A stretch of 64,000 bases of DNA, taken from NCBI GenBank assembly GCA_009602735.1, contig WELA01010100.1:292024-356023 (forward strand). The letters are read 5' to 3'. Positions 34,042 through 45,001 of this stretch are shown in pieces (position 1 is the first letter of the stretch; each line of letters starts with the position of its first letter). The notes below the pieces were generated by a model. The model worked only from the letters and a program-made list of their open reading frames with translations, was not told where the DNA came from and made no database searches. The position numbers and the translations under genes were made by a program. Source of the stretch: Mesotaenium endlicherianum. Lineage: Eukaryota; Streptophyta; Zygnematophyceae; Zygnematales; Mesotaeniaceae.

Positions 34042-34641
34042 TGGTAGAGTTTGTCGAGAAGTTGCATGAGAAGTTTGATGTCATCAACCAGCAGGAGAAA
34101 GCTATCTATGCGATGATCTCCCTGACACTGAAGCAGACCACTTCAGCTGCTGAGTTTGCTCAAAAGTTCCAGGAGAACATGATGAAGCAGCCAGACTTGC
34201 CAGAAAGGTATAGGATAGCATACTTTAGGTATGGCTTGAAATCCGAAGTCTCTGGTCATTTCGCTAAGAAGAAGTATGAGAAACTGGCTGACTTGATTCA
34301 GGATGCTGATGCCTGGGATAAACAGCAGTTCAATCACAAGCGCCAGAGTAATGCTTTGGTGTCTAAGATTGTCAAAAAGTCCCACAGTTCCTACAATGCA
34401 GTTGAAGGAGACCAGGCTGAGGATGATCAGGGTGATGAATATGAGTTTGAGTATAATGCTATACAGTCTAGAGGTAGAGGTGGTTTCTCTCGAGGCGGCT
34501 ATGGAAGAGGTGGTGGTAGGACTAAGCCGAGATCAGCCTCAGCAAAATCTGTTTGCTTCCATTGCCAGCAAACGGGTCACTTCAGATAGCAGTGTCCAGT
34601 CAAGCACCTCCCAAAGCTCAAGAGAAAAGACCTGCCTTTAA
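34042..34641 (+). pseudogene. chromovirus gag fragment
   Basis: Matches the 3' half of the gag at 30685-32163 ([15 protein letters not shown] through the zinc knuckle), opposite in orientation. A TAG at 34587-34589 interrupts the zinc knuckle (after GHFR). The fragment ends at the TTAA of the piggyBac element, at the place of the slippery heptamer in the intact copy. Confidence 0.9.
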
Positions 34642-34939
34642 CACTAGCTTTACGGTGGGTCCTTTTTTGGTTCTGGAACCATAATTTGTCCCATAACTAG
34701 GTCATTTTCTACGGGCCCTAACCTTAATTTATTTTTATCCAAATTACCTGAAAATAGGCTCCCTAGGAGCACTAACACATGAACCCTACCGGCAAATTAG
34801 AGACAGGGCAAACGGGCAAGTATCGACGGAGATACTTCAAATTGCCGGCCAAGAACAGTGCTAAGTTTGGTTCGATATTCACCTTCACTTTTGATCTTTT
34901 TCACTCTCTGTTGATTGTCGATTGCAGACTCAAACAGCC

Positions 34940-37285
34940 ATGGCTGCCATGGCTTCTTCTTGTACAGGCTTTGTAGTAGAGGTAGGCACTAAGATACTCA
35001 CTCCTAGCAAGATTTGGGGTGAGAGTTGGGCTGCGCAAGAGTTCGGAGAGCACTATGAAGAGTTCTTTTTGGTAGGAATTCTTGAAGAAGAGGTGCATAA
35101 AACAAAGGAAACCAAGTATAAAATCTACTTTGGGTACGATGGGGAGTACAAAACATGGGGTCGCAAGCAGATACTACAATATGTGCCCATTGTACCCGAG
35201 TTTAGGTGGTTTTGCCCTTATGAGGGAGTAGTGAGGGTGGAGGCTTCTTCTAACCCAATTTCGCAAGAAACTAGCAGTAGAGCATTTCAAGTGACACCTG
35301 TCACTCCTGTCACTCAAAGCACCCCTGAAGTCACTGATACACCACAAGCAGATGCATCTGAGGCTGAGACAGAGTCAGACTCGGCCTTAGATCCTGCAGA
35401 ACCAAGGCGAAAGAGAGGTAGACCTGCAAAACAGACTGGACCAGACATGAGTGTGCCCTGCAATAGAGAGGAGAGGAAAAACAGAGTGGTAGTGGCAAGA
35501 GAGGGTGCAAAGAAGAGAGCACACAAAGGCTACAGGAAGAAGAAGAATAGGGTCTCAGATGAAGAAGAATTCAGCAGTGACTCGGAGCTGGAGTCCGAAG
35601 GTGAGCCCCTGGTGGCAACTCAAGATGAAGAACAAGTGCTGGAGCCTGTGACGCCTGTGGAGCCAGCAAATAGAGGAGGAGAAGAGTACAGCTGGAGACC
35701 TGCAGAGGAAGGTGAAGTGCCCCCATGGTTGGTTAAGCCTGTCAGTACTGTGGGCACAGGCCTGGTGAGAGTCAGTACCAGGCTGTTTCATACATTCAGC
35801 CCATTTGCTGTGCTTTGTCTCTTGGTTGGTATAGAGTGGTATGACCAGATGGCTGCTGCAACAAATGAGTATGCTCAAAATGAAGGTGCTAAGAAATGGG
35901 TCATTCTTACCACCAGTGAGCTCATTCTGTGGCATGGACTATGCATTGCTATGGCACTCAACCCTTTGCCTAGGTATACAATGTATTGGAGAAATGACAG
36001 TTTTGGTCCTGTACTATTTCCAGCTTTTGGAAAGTACATGTCCAGAGATAGGTGGGTCCAGATAAAGTCCTACTTGCACATCATTTCAAATGCTGGTAGA
36101 GATGTGTTTCCTACAGCTTCTGGAGAATATAGGCTATGGCAGTGTCAGCCATTCATAGACTTGCTCAAGAGTACATTCAAGCAATACTATAATCCAGGTG
36201 AGCACTTGACTATAGATGAGCGACTTATCCCGACTAGAAACAGACAATGCCCAGTCCGGGTGTATTGCCCAAAAAAGCCTTATAAGTTTGGTATTGAGTT
36301 GTTTACTTTGGTTGACAGTATAACATACTATTGCTACGATTTTGTAGTATTTGACAAGGTCAAGAGACCAGGCAGGAATACTACGGTTGTGTTGGAGATG
36401 GTGAGCACTTTGCCCCAGGGGCAGACTTACAGCTTTGTCTTAGACAGAGGCTTTACTAGCCCTGTACTTGTAAGAGAGTTGTCTAACCTAGGTCATGGAG
36501 CTACTGGTACTGTTGTCAGTAGAAAGCACTATCCTATCAAGGACCTGGTCCTAGATGTACCTGCAGGCGAGAGAGAGGCAGAACAGGGCAGCTTCAAGGC
36601 CCTCGTGAGTGATTGGCCTGAACAAGTAGCAGTTGTCTGGCAGGACAAGAAGCCAGTCTACTTCTTGTCTAACTGTAGAGGCTTGAATGTGGTTGAAGTT
36701 GAGAGAAGGCAGAAGGGAGGAGAGACTAGCACTATACCTGCTCCTGATATTGTGAAGCACTATAACCAGTACAAAGACGCCGTTGACCAGTTTGACAAAC
36801 TTTGCTTGAGGGACAACTATTCAGTAGAGACAGAGCAGGTCGCTAGGAAGTGGTGGCACCGCTTGTACTGGGGCCTGTTTGACGGTGCCATTGCAAATGC
36901 ATACATCTTGTATGAGCTGGCTCACCCTGGTGCTGACAGATATTCTTTCATGTTGCGGCTAGTGAAAGAGATGTCGGAGTGGGTACATCCTCGCGACAGG
37001 CAGACAAGATCAAGTTCAGCAGGAGCTTCTGGAGAGCAGAGATGGACTGGCAGGCACTTCCCAAACAAGGTCAACAAAGGAGAGAGAAGGTCTTGTGTAG
37101 TGTGCTCTGCTAAGAAGTTTGACAAAGGGGCTGCAGGCAGGAAGAGTAGATGTCAGTACATGTGTATGCCCTGCAACGTCATCTTGCACCCTAGTCCCTG
37201 CTTTGAGATCTACCACACTACCAAGAACATTGACCATTTGGATGTAGGCAGGAAGAGGTTGCCTAATGGCTGCCCTAAGAAGTAG
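34940..37285 (+). CDS. piggyBac transposase (DDE_Tnp_1_7)
   Basis: 781 residues from the ATG at 34940 (CAGCCATGG); the frame is also open a little upstream. An N-terminal domain is followed by an acidic linker with an AT-hook-like RRKRGRPAK (about 156-164) and a basic stretch. The catalytic region shows the three family aspartates: D426 in LTIDERLIPTRN, D502 in FVLDRGFTSP and D616 in KDAVDQFDKL. A Cys/His-rich C-terminus (CVVC...CQYMCMPC...HPSPCF) is the usual piggyBac cross-brace zinc domain that binds the ends. The protein cuts and pastes at TTAA sites without footprints. The ORF is intact, so this copy may be active and could mobilise the deleted copy at 52134-54245. Confidence 0.93.
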   Translation: MAAMASSCTGFVVEVGTKILTPSKIWGESWAAQEFGEHYEEFFLVGILEEEVHKTKETKYKIYFGYDGEYKTWGRKQILQYVPIVPEFRWFCPYEGVVRVEASSNPISQETSSRAFQVTPVTPVTQSTPEVTDTPQADASEAETESDSALDPAEPRRKRGRPAKQTGPDMSVPCNREERKNRVVVAREGAKKRAHKGYRKKKNRVSDEEEFSSDSELESEGEPLVATQDEEQVLEPVTPVEPANRGGEEYSWRPAEEGEVPPWLVKPVSTVGTGLVRVSTRLFHTFSPFAVLCLLVGIEWYDQMAAATNEYAQNEGAKKWVILTTSELILWHGLCIAMALNPLPRYTMYWRNDSFGPVLFPAFGKYMSRDRWVQIKSYLHIISNAGRDVFPTASGEYRLWQCQPFIDLLKSTFKQYYNPGEHLTIDERLIPTRNRQCPVRVYCPKKPYKFGIELFTLVDSITYYCYDFVVFDKVKRPGRNTTVVLEMVSTLPQGQTYSFVLDRGFTSPVLVRELSNLGHGATGTVVSRKHYPIKDLVLDVPAGEREAEQGSFKALVSDWPEQVAVVWQDKKPVYFLSNCRGLNVVEVERRQKGGETSTIPAPDIVKHYNQYKDAVDQFDKLCLRDNYSVETEQVARKWWHRLYWGLFDGAIANAYILYELAHPGADRYSFMLRLVKEMSEWVHPRDRQTRSSSAGASGEQRWTGRHFPNKVNKGERRSCVVCSAKKFDKGAAGRKSRCQYMCMPCNVILHPSPCFEIYHTTKNIDHLDVGRKRLPNGCPKK

Positions 37286-37782
37286 TACCATTGGTAGCAA
37301 TAAAGACTCAAAATACATTTTTTTTTGCACACATTATGTGCTCTAAACTTCAATTTTGACGACTCGTCCATGGGGCCTAATGTGGTAGAAGTCATTATTT
37401 TTGCTTGACATAATTTTACTGCTCTTGTGTAATAGGATGGTAGAGTACCTTGTTATGAATGCTCCGAAACTTATTTGAATGCATTCCATCAAGTTTTGGA
37501 AATTATATGACCCATTTAGTGAAGCTGCATGGTGCATCTCTTAGTGAAATTATGGGACCAGGTCCAAAAAGCTGGTGTCAGTTTTGGGCCTAAACTTTGA
37601 AAATCTGTCAAGTGCAGTGTGGTCACTACATCAGGATGTATGCTAGAAAAAATCAAGACCTTGAAATCTGTTGTACTTCTCCGCATATTGCGCCCAAAAG
37701 AAATGTACCTTTTGCGGGTCACACGTGTGTTACCTTTCAAGTACAAAAAAGTACAATGAAAAATGCCGCAAAAATCGGAAAA

Positions 37783-37834
37783 NNNNNNNNNNNNNNNNNN
37801 NNNNNNNNNNNNNNNNNNNNNNNNNNNNNNNNNN
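37783..37834. other. assembly gap (52 N)
   Basis: N run in the 3' non-coding part of the piggyBac element. Confidence 0.99.
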
Positions 37835-37980
37835 ACATTGCCAGAATCCTTATTCAAAGGACATTTCAAATATATATCACTTTCACATACCACATAAGTA
37901 CTCTATTTATCATTAGCATCCAAAGAAGGGCTGTTATGAGGTTGGTTTTGGTCCCAGTGGCAGTAAAGCTAGTGTTAAGA

Positions 37981-38500
37981 AGCATGTATAACCACCAACA
38001 AGTACCTATAAATGCTACGTGTAAGAGTGATTGACTTATTCACAAAAAGTCTAACACTAAGAGGGCTGCTTAGCAGAGCATATTTTTGTACTTTGTACTT
38101 ATTTTATTAGTTCAATAAGGAGGCTTAGAAGTATCATTGCTTCTTAATGGAGTACAATAAGCTTGAATGAAAGTACAAAGACAATTCAAACTCTAAACAA
38201 GCATGTATAAAAACTAAGAAGTACCTATATATGCTACTTTTAAGAGTGAGTGAAATTTGACTTATCGACCAAAAGTCCAACACTGAGACAGCCGCTAGGC
38301 AGAGCATTGTTTTTGTACTTTTTATCTTATTTATTAGTAAAATAAGAAGGCTTAGCAATATCATTGCATTTTGATCGAGTATAATAAGCTTTAATGAAGA
38401 AGTGTAAAGAAGATGCAAACTCTTAACAAGCGTGTATAAGATCTAAGAAGTACTTATAATTGCCAAATTTAATAGAGAGTGAAGTGTGACTTAGCCAAAA
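37981..38500. repeat. AT-rich tandem repeat, ~220-229 bp unit
   Basis: Three imperfect units start at 37981, 38200 and 38429 with AGC(A/G)TGTATAA and share AAGTACCTATA, AAGTC(T/C)AACACT and GCAGAGCAT. The array begins next to the right TTAA of the piggyBac element. Confidence 0.85.
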
Positions 38501-38557
38501 AAAGTGAGTGAGAATACATGCTACCTCTACTACATATATGTTAGCTGACAGACACAT

Positions 38558-40907
38558 CTAGTAACCAATCTCTCTAGGCCTCCTTCTTCCTGGAGCTAAA
38601 ACTCTAGGTCGCTCCTCCACCTCCTCTTCCTCCACCTCCTCATCCTCTACCTCTATCTTATGTTCCTCACTCAACGAGGTATGCATGGTAAGATTGAGAC
38701 CCTCCTCTTCAGGTGTCTCCAAAAACTCCGCTTCTTCAACCCATGGAGTGGCGCCAACACTTGGTCCAAGGAAGTCCAAGCTCTTCTCCTGAAGTCTCAA
38801 CATAGAATGCACGTACACCAACTTCTTTGCTCTAGTAGGGAGCAGCCTATTGCGAATCGGACTATGAACAAATCCGTACTCAGACCAATTTCTCTCACAT
38901 GCAGTTGCTGAACCAGGTTGTGACAATATTCTCATAGCAAGAAGCTGAAGGTTAGGACAATGACTTCCGTATGTTTTCCACCACTTGTGAGCAGGCATCA
39001 TAGTCTTATTAGCCTTGCAAACATCATCGCCAAAAATGTCACCGCTCTGCCGGTAGAGTGCCAACTCTCGATCCACCAACGCTCGATCAAGCACACTCCC
39101 TCCGACAAGGGTATTCCGCACGTTGGACCAATTGGTTAGTAGACACTTCTCAACTGCCCAAGACTCATGGTCTTGGAACTCGGGGTCCAGATAGTAGCCT
39201 GTAGCTAAACAAAGTCAAGAAGCACACTCAGTATATGAGAACGCAATGCACATCACAAAAAAGAGAGCAATAACAATACCAAGCACAATAACAATAACAA
39301 TGATCAACTCACAATAACAAGCATGCAAGAGAACAGCAGCCGCCAAGCAAGAAAGGTGAGCAACATCAAAATAGACTTTTACCCGCAGAATGTAGGGGGC
39401 TGTGAAGTTGGTCCCAGCGAGCCTTCACGTCCTTCTTAACTTGGGTTCTTTGTGTCGGTTTGAGTCCTTCAACCTCAAGCACATGCTCTTTAATGGCACT
39501 CATGCGAGCCCAGATCTTCCCGAGAGAAGGTTGTGGAGAGTCGACTAGTCGAAGGAGAACTACGATCGGCTCACACACAGCTATCCATACCTTCACTCGC
39601 TCCCAAACTTCATCGTTGCGAACTAGGTCTCTAATCTCCGTAGCCTCACCTACACAACCATTCTTTGCCGCCCACTCAAGCAATCTTCTTTCAGACACCA
39701 TAGCTTGTAAGGTATCCCTCAAAACGATGAGTTTTTGCAAGCAAAGGAAGTTACTAGCAAACCTCGTGGGCCCTGGCTTCAACACCTCCAATTTATTTCC
39801 AAGCCTTGCTCCATGCTCACAGTAAAGAGCGTGAGGTATGTGGTGGTTTGCAACAAATTGGACCAAGTGCTTGAAGCTATCAATTATGCCCTTGAGCTCT
39901 TTTATCTTTCCTATGGCTTTCAACAGCAGGTCCAAAATGTGAGCATCACAAGGCGTCCAATATATGTGCGGGTGCTTCTCGCGAACCACATTACAACCAG
40001 CTTAAATATTAGCTGCAGAGTCTGTGCAAAGCTGTACGACATTTTCGGCCCCTATTCTCTCCATGGCTGCAAGCAGGTGGTTACCGATGTAGTCACCCGT
40101 TTTCCTTTCACCCTCAGTGTTGATAGCATCCATGAACATCTCAGTGCCTCCCACAACCATAAGCACGTTAAGAAGAGGGTGCCCGCATGGATCGGTCCAC
40201 CCATCTGCTACAATGCTACAACCTGTCTGCGGGAGTCCCTTCTTTTGTTTATTCTCCCAAGCCTCTATCTTCAGCACCTCTTTATTTAGTAAGGTACTTC
40301 CGAGAGGCTTATCCTTCATCGGAACATACACAACACCCGTTTCTTGGGTGTACTTACTGACAGCAACCAACATGTCCCTAAAGAACTCACTACGAGCAAC
40401 ATTGAATGATGAACCAGTACCATAGAAGAAGCGAGCGACAGTCTCATGGACAACATCAGCATTCATCTTTTGGAACATTTCACTTATAGAGGTCTGACTC
40501 GACTCCTTGCCTGAGGGGGACCCTCCAGCACTTGCACATGGTGAGCCACTAGCGTCAAAACCCCATTCATGCACGCGCTTTCGTGCAGCTTGCATGGCAC
40601 TCTTCCTACGTCGCGTTCCCAACAGAGAACTAGCACTACCGTTGCTACGGCTAATCATGAGATCTACAACATTGTCAAGAACCTCCTCACACTGACTAAC
40701 ATCCTTACAGCCTCGCGTGAAATGGCCACGAATCCGCGTGGCTCCACCAGTAAACTCCCTAGGGCAATAAATGCACTTCAACTTCGGATATGAGTTCTTG
40801 GACTTGGCTTCCGCAACGATGGCCACATGGCCCCACTCTGGACCAGACCTTGCAGCAACTGCCCTAGGGGGAAGACAAGCGCTTAAAGCTCCGGTGGACG
40901 TCCTCAT
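38558..40907 (-). pseudogene. hAT transposase (BED finger, DUF659, hAT dimerisation)
   Basis: The reading frame starts at the ATG at 40907 (MRTSTGALSACLPP), just after an intron acceptor near 40970. A BED-type zinc finger (CIYCPREF..GATRIRGHFTRGC) is followed by a DUF659/RNase H-like core (GCSIVADGWTD, CTDSAANI) and HIYWTPCDAHILDLLL. A 184 bp intron (39382-39199) has matching phase. The dimerisation domain reads CERNWSEYGFVHSPIRNRL and the C-terminus is Glu-rich. An in-frame TAA at 40002-40004 interrupts the core and no frameshift is seen, so the copy is inactive unless the stop is read through or edited. The CAGGG-type end at 42991 is probably its 5' terminus. Confidence 0.9.
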
Positions 40908-41124
40908 TCCAGTAAGCGTTGCTCCAGACGAAGTGCATGATTGAGATATGATGAAGGTGAAACCTGCAATAATGAAGCACAAAAACCAATAAAAGACAAA
41001 GTAAGATGTCATTTAAACAACCTCCAAAAAAGCCAATAATTGCCAGGCAGCCCGCCCCAACTTAAAATCCTAAAACTTTAAATCCCTAAAATCCTAAAAC
41101 CCTAAAACAGCAAGCAAGGGGCTG

Positions 41125-41960
41125 GCAGCCAGCCCCGACAAGAGCAAGCACGGGGCTGGCTGCCAGCCCCGACAGGAGCAGCCAGCCCCGAGCCTGGCAG
41201 CCAGCTCTCTTAAAACTAAGCAAGGGGCACAACAGCAGCCATCTTCAACCAAAACCCTAAAACAGCAAGGGGCTAGCAGCCTGCCTCGACTAAAACCCTA
41301 AATTAGCAAGTAAGGGGCTGTCAACCAACCCCGACAAAAGCAAGCAGGGGGCTGGCAGCCAGCCCCGACAAAAGCAAGCTCAGGGCTGGCACCCAGCCCC
41401 ACAAAAGCAAGCAGGGGGCTGGCAGCCAGCCCCGACAAACGCAAGAGAGGGACTGGCAGCCAGCCCCAACTAAAACCTTAAAATAGCAAGTAAGGGGCTG
41501 GCAGCTAGCCCCAATAAATGCAAGCTCGGAGCTGGCAGCCAGCCCCGACAAAAGCAAGCAGGGGGCTGGCAGCCAGCCCCGACAAACGCAAGAGAGGGAC
41601 TGGCAGCCAGCCCCATCTAAAACCTTAAAATAGCAAGTAAGGGGCTGGCAGCCAGCCCCAATAACCGCAAGCTCGAGGCTGGCAGCCAGCCCCAACAAAA
41701 GCAAGCTGAGGGTTGGCAGCCAGCCCCACAAAAGCAAGCAGGGGGCGGCAGCCATCCCCGACAAACGCAAGAGCGGGACTGGTAGCCAGTCCCAACTTAA
41801 ACATTAGAATAGCAAGTAAGGGGCTGGCAGCCAGCCCCGCAAAAGCAAGCAGGGGTTGGGCAGCCAGCCCCAAAAAAAGGAAGCTCGAAGCTGGCAGCCA
41901 GCCCCACAAAAGCAAGCTCGGGGCTGGCTGCCACCCCCAACAAAAGCAAACAAGGGGCAC
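41125..41960 (-). repeat. hairpin minisatellite array (GGGGCTGG-CAG-CCAGCCCC)
   Basis: About two dozen units, roughly 33 bp apart, each carrying the near-perfect palindrome GGGGCTGGCAGCCAGCCCC joined by AACAAAAGCAAGC-like spacers. The array lies upstream of the hAT transposase. CCCTAAAA-like telomere-type words occur at its left edge (about 41070-41110). ORFs across it are repeat translations. Confidence 0.9.
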
Positions 41961-42829
41961 GAGAGAGAGGGGAACGAGGAAGGAGGGAGGGTCAAGGCAC
42001 CTGTCCACCTGTCGTTGCTCACACGTCGATAGGCGCGCGCGTCGATACGCACAAGGGGGATCCACTCACTCCTTTTTGTCTTGGCCTGCTTCACACAAAA
42101 CAGGAGACAAAATTGTTAAAAGACCCAATAGACAGCTAGCCCTAATCGACGGGACACAAACACGCAAATGTGGCCAGGCAGGCTGCTGCTACAGCAGCGA
42201 CAAAACAAAGAAAGGTGCAAAGGCAGCAAGGGTATGAAAGCCAAATAGATCCCCCCTACCAAGAAAGACAGCAAAAAAGAGGAGGGGCAAGGGCATGTGA
42301 CCTGATGCACTTGTCGGTGGATGGTGGCACGTCGATAGGCGCTAAATGGGTTCAACTTTATGCTCATTGTGTAGGCCTGCCACTCACATGAACGTTGACA
42401 TTGTTAGCACTAGTGAGCTAAGCCTAATTGAAGATCCATTACCAAAACCAAACACGACGAAACGGAATAACAAACATCCATCAACAAAACATGAATACAT
42501 ATACAAGTAACAAGAACAAGCGAGCGAGGAAGCGAGGTCATAAAGACAAGGTAAAGAAATTTACACTAATCATCAGCAGATGCAGAATGAAAAACAAGAG
42601 GCTACAGAGCTGTTAAGTAGGCCTCAGGGTTTGGCTTGTAAAGATTCGTGGCTGCACTATACCGAAGCAGATGCGTATGTGCAAGAGAGGGAAATGGAAC
42701 CATTGTCACGGTGGCCCAAATATTGGTGAAACTTTCACTTGTTTTTTATGTTCCCGCCGTTACTGATAAAACTTGTCCGCATGTACTGTCACGTTTCATC
42801 CCGTCGATTGGCGACAATTTTAAACTAAC

Positions 42830-42991
42830 TAGTGAAACGGAGCGTGCAGTGCCAGACGTGAATGCGTCGGCACGTCACTGGGCGGCGCGCACAAGTTGAA
42901 AATTATTCGTACGCTTAGTACGTGCGTACTGGTTCAGTACGCTTAATTAAGCGTACGAGGGTCGGCCTGTACGGCGTACGGAGTAACCCTG
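42830..42991 (-). mobile_element. hAT terminal sequence (right-end orientation)
   Basis: Ends GGAGTAACCCTG at 42991 and is the inverted counterpart of 33883-34041. It contains the short palindrome CGCTTAATTAAGCG. It is the probable 5' end of the hAT element at 38558-40907. Confidence 0.7.
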
Positions 42992-43845
42992 TTCTAACGT
43001 TCTCTCTCTCTCTCTCTGGCACGCGCATCTTTCTTTGCTAGTGCAGGTGCTGAGGCACGAACCTATTTTAGGCAGGCCAAGTCCTCAGACATATGTAATA
43101 GCTTTGAAACGCCTTCCCTTTCATTATGCATCTGCAAATCAGTATAAGTTTGTGTCTTCTGCTAATCATTCATCGCTTCCTTGCTGTTTCATTCAGGTAC
43201 CGTTTATGGAATCTTCCAAATCTGTATAGTAGAGGTTTGTGTACTTTATAGGTCCTCACGTGTTATGTTCTCTGGTCATTCTTTAGTATGTCTTGCGCGT
43301 AAGTTGTGCTCATTTTGTGTTCATTGTCGATTCATGTGTACTTAGTGAGGCTCGCTCAAGGACGTGGCTGGTTGTACACATCATCAACAAGTACAAGATA
43401 TCAGGTTATGAAGCCCTCCATTTTCTTTTTGTGCTTCCTCAACTTCATTCCTTTGCTTATCTGGTCTACTGTAATGGCCTGCAAGTTCACGTGTACCTTT
43501 GTAGTGCTTACTAGTTTAGGAACCTGTTTGCATACTAAACTAACATGTGTCTATTTTGTTATTCCTTTTCTTAATCCAATGTTTATTTGCAAGGCATCAC
43601 AAATTCCAACGCTTATGTGCGATTGGTCTCCCTACCTTGCCATAGAAGCGCATCTGTGGGTATAAAAGTGCAGCAACAAAGCCTGCACCTATATGGTCTG
43701 CTGTTCCATCAAAATAGGGAGAAGGGGAGCGGGGAGGGGAAAGGGGGNGGAGGAGGAGAGGAGAGGAGAGGAGAGGAGAGGAAGAGAAAAAGGGGGGAGG
43801 GGGAGGGGGAGGGGGCAAGTGGACATTGGGTTTGTTTTTCTCAAT
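42992..43845. other. no gene; purine tract and contig join at right
   Basis: A (CT)n run is at about 43002-43018. Nothing codes convincingly. From about 43725 the sequence is GGGA/GGAG-rich, with a single N at 43748. Confidence 0.6.
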
Positions 43846-43859
43846 TCTGCCATGCCCAT

Positions 43860-44177
43860 GCTTGCTTTTGTTGGGGCTGGCTGCCAGCCCCTTGCTTGCT
43901 TTTGTGAGGCTGGGTGCCAGCCCCTTACTTGCTTTTGTCGGGGCTAGATGCCAACCTCTTCCTTGGTTTAGTGGGGCTGGCTGCCAGCCCCTTGCCTGGT
44001 TTTATTGGGGCTGGCTGCCAGTTCCTTGCTTGCTCTTTTAGGGTTCTAGTGGGGTTGGCTGGCTGCCCCTTGCTTGGTTTAGCGGGGCTGGCTGCCATCC
44101 CCTTGCTTGGTTTTGTGGGGCTGGCTGCCAGCCCCTTACTTGGGTTAGTGGGGCTGGCTGCCAGCCCCTTGCTTAGA
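43860..44177 (+). repeat. hairpin minisatellite array
   Basis: Units of GGGGCTGGCTGCCAGCCCC with CTTGCTTGGTTTAGT-like spacers, the same family as 41125-41960 in opposite orientation. The identical second copy is at 46014-46331. Confidence 0.9.
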
Positions 44178-44679
44178 GGGTTGACAGCGGACTTTCTTAT
44201 TGGTGACAAGAGGTGCGGCCAGAATTTGATGTACTATTTGTTGTTTCGCAGTCTGCCGCCCAGCAGCATATTTGCCCGCCTTTGTGTATGTGTGTTCATA
44301 AATGCATGCATCAGACTAGGTGAATGTGTGCCACCGCACGACTCTGTGGGGAGATGTGGCAATGGGCGTGCATGCGTGCGTGCGTGCGTGAGCTGCTAGA
44401 GTGGTGGTAGGGAAAGGGGCAGCAGCAACCTCCTTTCACTCCTGATGTTGGAGAGAGGACCTGCTGGGTTAGGCTGCGGGCGCACACATGACGCTGGGCG
44501 ACAGGTGCGCTCTGCTGAGCGGGCTAGCTTAGGGTGAAAGCGTGTGGGCAGACTTGAGGAGGAGGAGGAGGGGGAGGAAGAGGGCGTTATTGATTGAAAA
44601 GGGCAAGTTGTGCATGGGGTGGGGCTGGGGGTGGGGGTGGGTTTTGCGTTGTGGGCCCGCTTCTCTTGGCCGGTTGCAG

Positions 44680-44793
44680 ACGGCAAACTCGCCCCACCAG
44701 TACAGGGGGATGCTGCACGCCATGTCCACCATCATCAAGGAGGAGGGCCCCCTTGCCCTCTACAAGGGCTGGCTGCCATCTGTCATCCACGTG
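44680..44793 (+). pseudogene. isolated exon of a mitochondrial carrier (adenine nucleotide carrier-like)
   Basis: 38 codons in one open frame (TANSPHQYRGMLHAMSTIIK, then GPLALYKGWLPSVIHV) lie between an acceptor (GGTTGCAG) and a donor (GTGCGT). QYRG, the EEG turn and YKGWLPSV match the helix/loop repeat of plant mitochondrial carriers of the ADNT1/APC group. No other carrier exon is visible on either side, where hairpin minisatellites begin within a few hundred bases. It may be a gene fragment captured by a hAT-like element, or one exon of a gene with repeat-filled introns. The duplicate is at 46834-46947. Confidence 0.7.
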
Positions 44794-45001
44794 GTGCGTG
44801 TGCCCCCCCGCCCTCCACCTTACCATGCCCTCCCGCAAACGGGTTGTCAGAAGATTCGGGTCGTGCAGGCGGCTCAGTCCTTGTCGTGCTCTTTAGGGGG
44901 GGGGCGGGGGGGAGGGGGAGGACTTCTCGACCAGCGTGCCTTCACCCTCCTCCTTTGACTCGTGTGATCACCAGCAGAGGTCCTGACAACCCTGTGCATG
45001 T

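Larger units (their letters stand above)
34642..37974 (+). mobile_element. piggyBac element, full length
   Basis: TTAA duplications at 34638-34641 and 37975-37978 bracket inverted ends CACTAGCTTTAC (left) and GTAAAGCTAGTG (right). The 3,333 bp element holds one transposase ORF and a 52 bp N gap (37783-37834). The right flank is not the gag sequence expected for a simple insertion; a 220 bp tandem array follows instead. Confidence 0.9.

Noticed and set aside
41070-41110. Interstitial telomere (CCCTAAA-like words)
   Set aside because: Only a few degenerate CCCTAAAA units; too short to argue for a telomeric insertion or fusion.
41125-41960. CRISPR-like appearance (regular palindromic repeats)
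   Set aside because: Spacers are near-identical, units are imperfect, the context is eukaryotic and no cas genes exist; it is a minisatellite.
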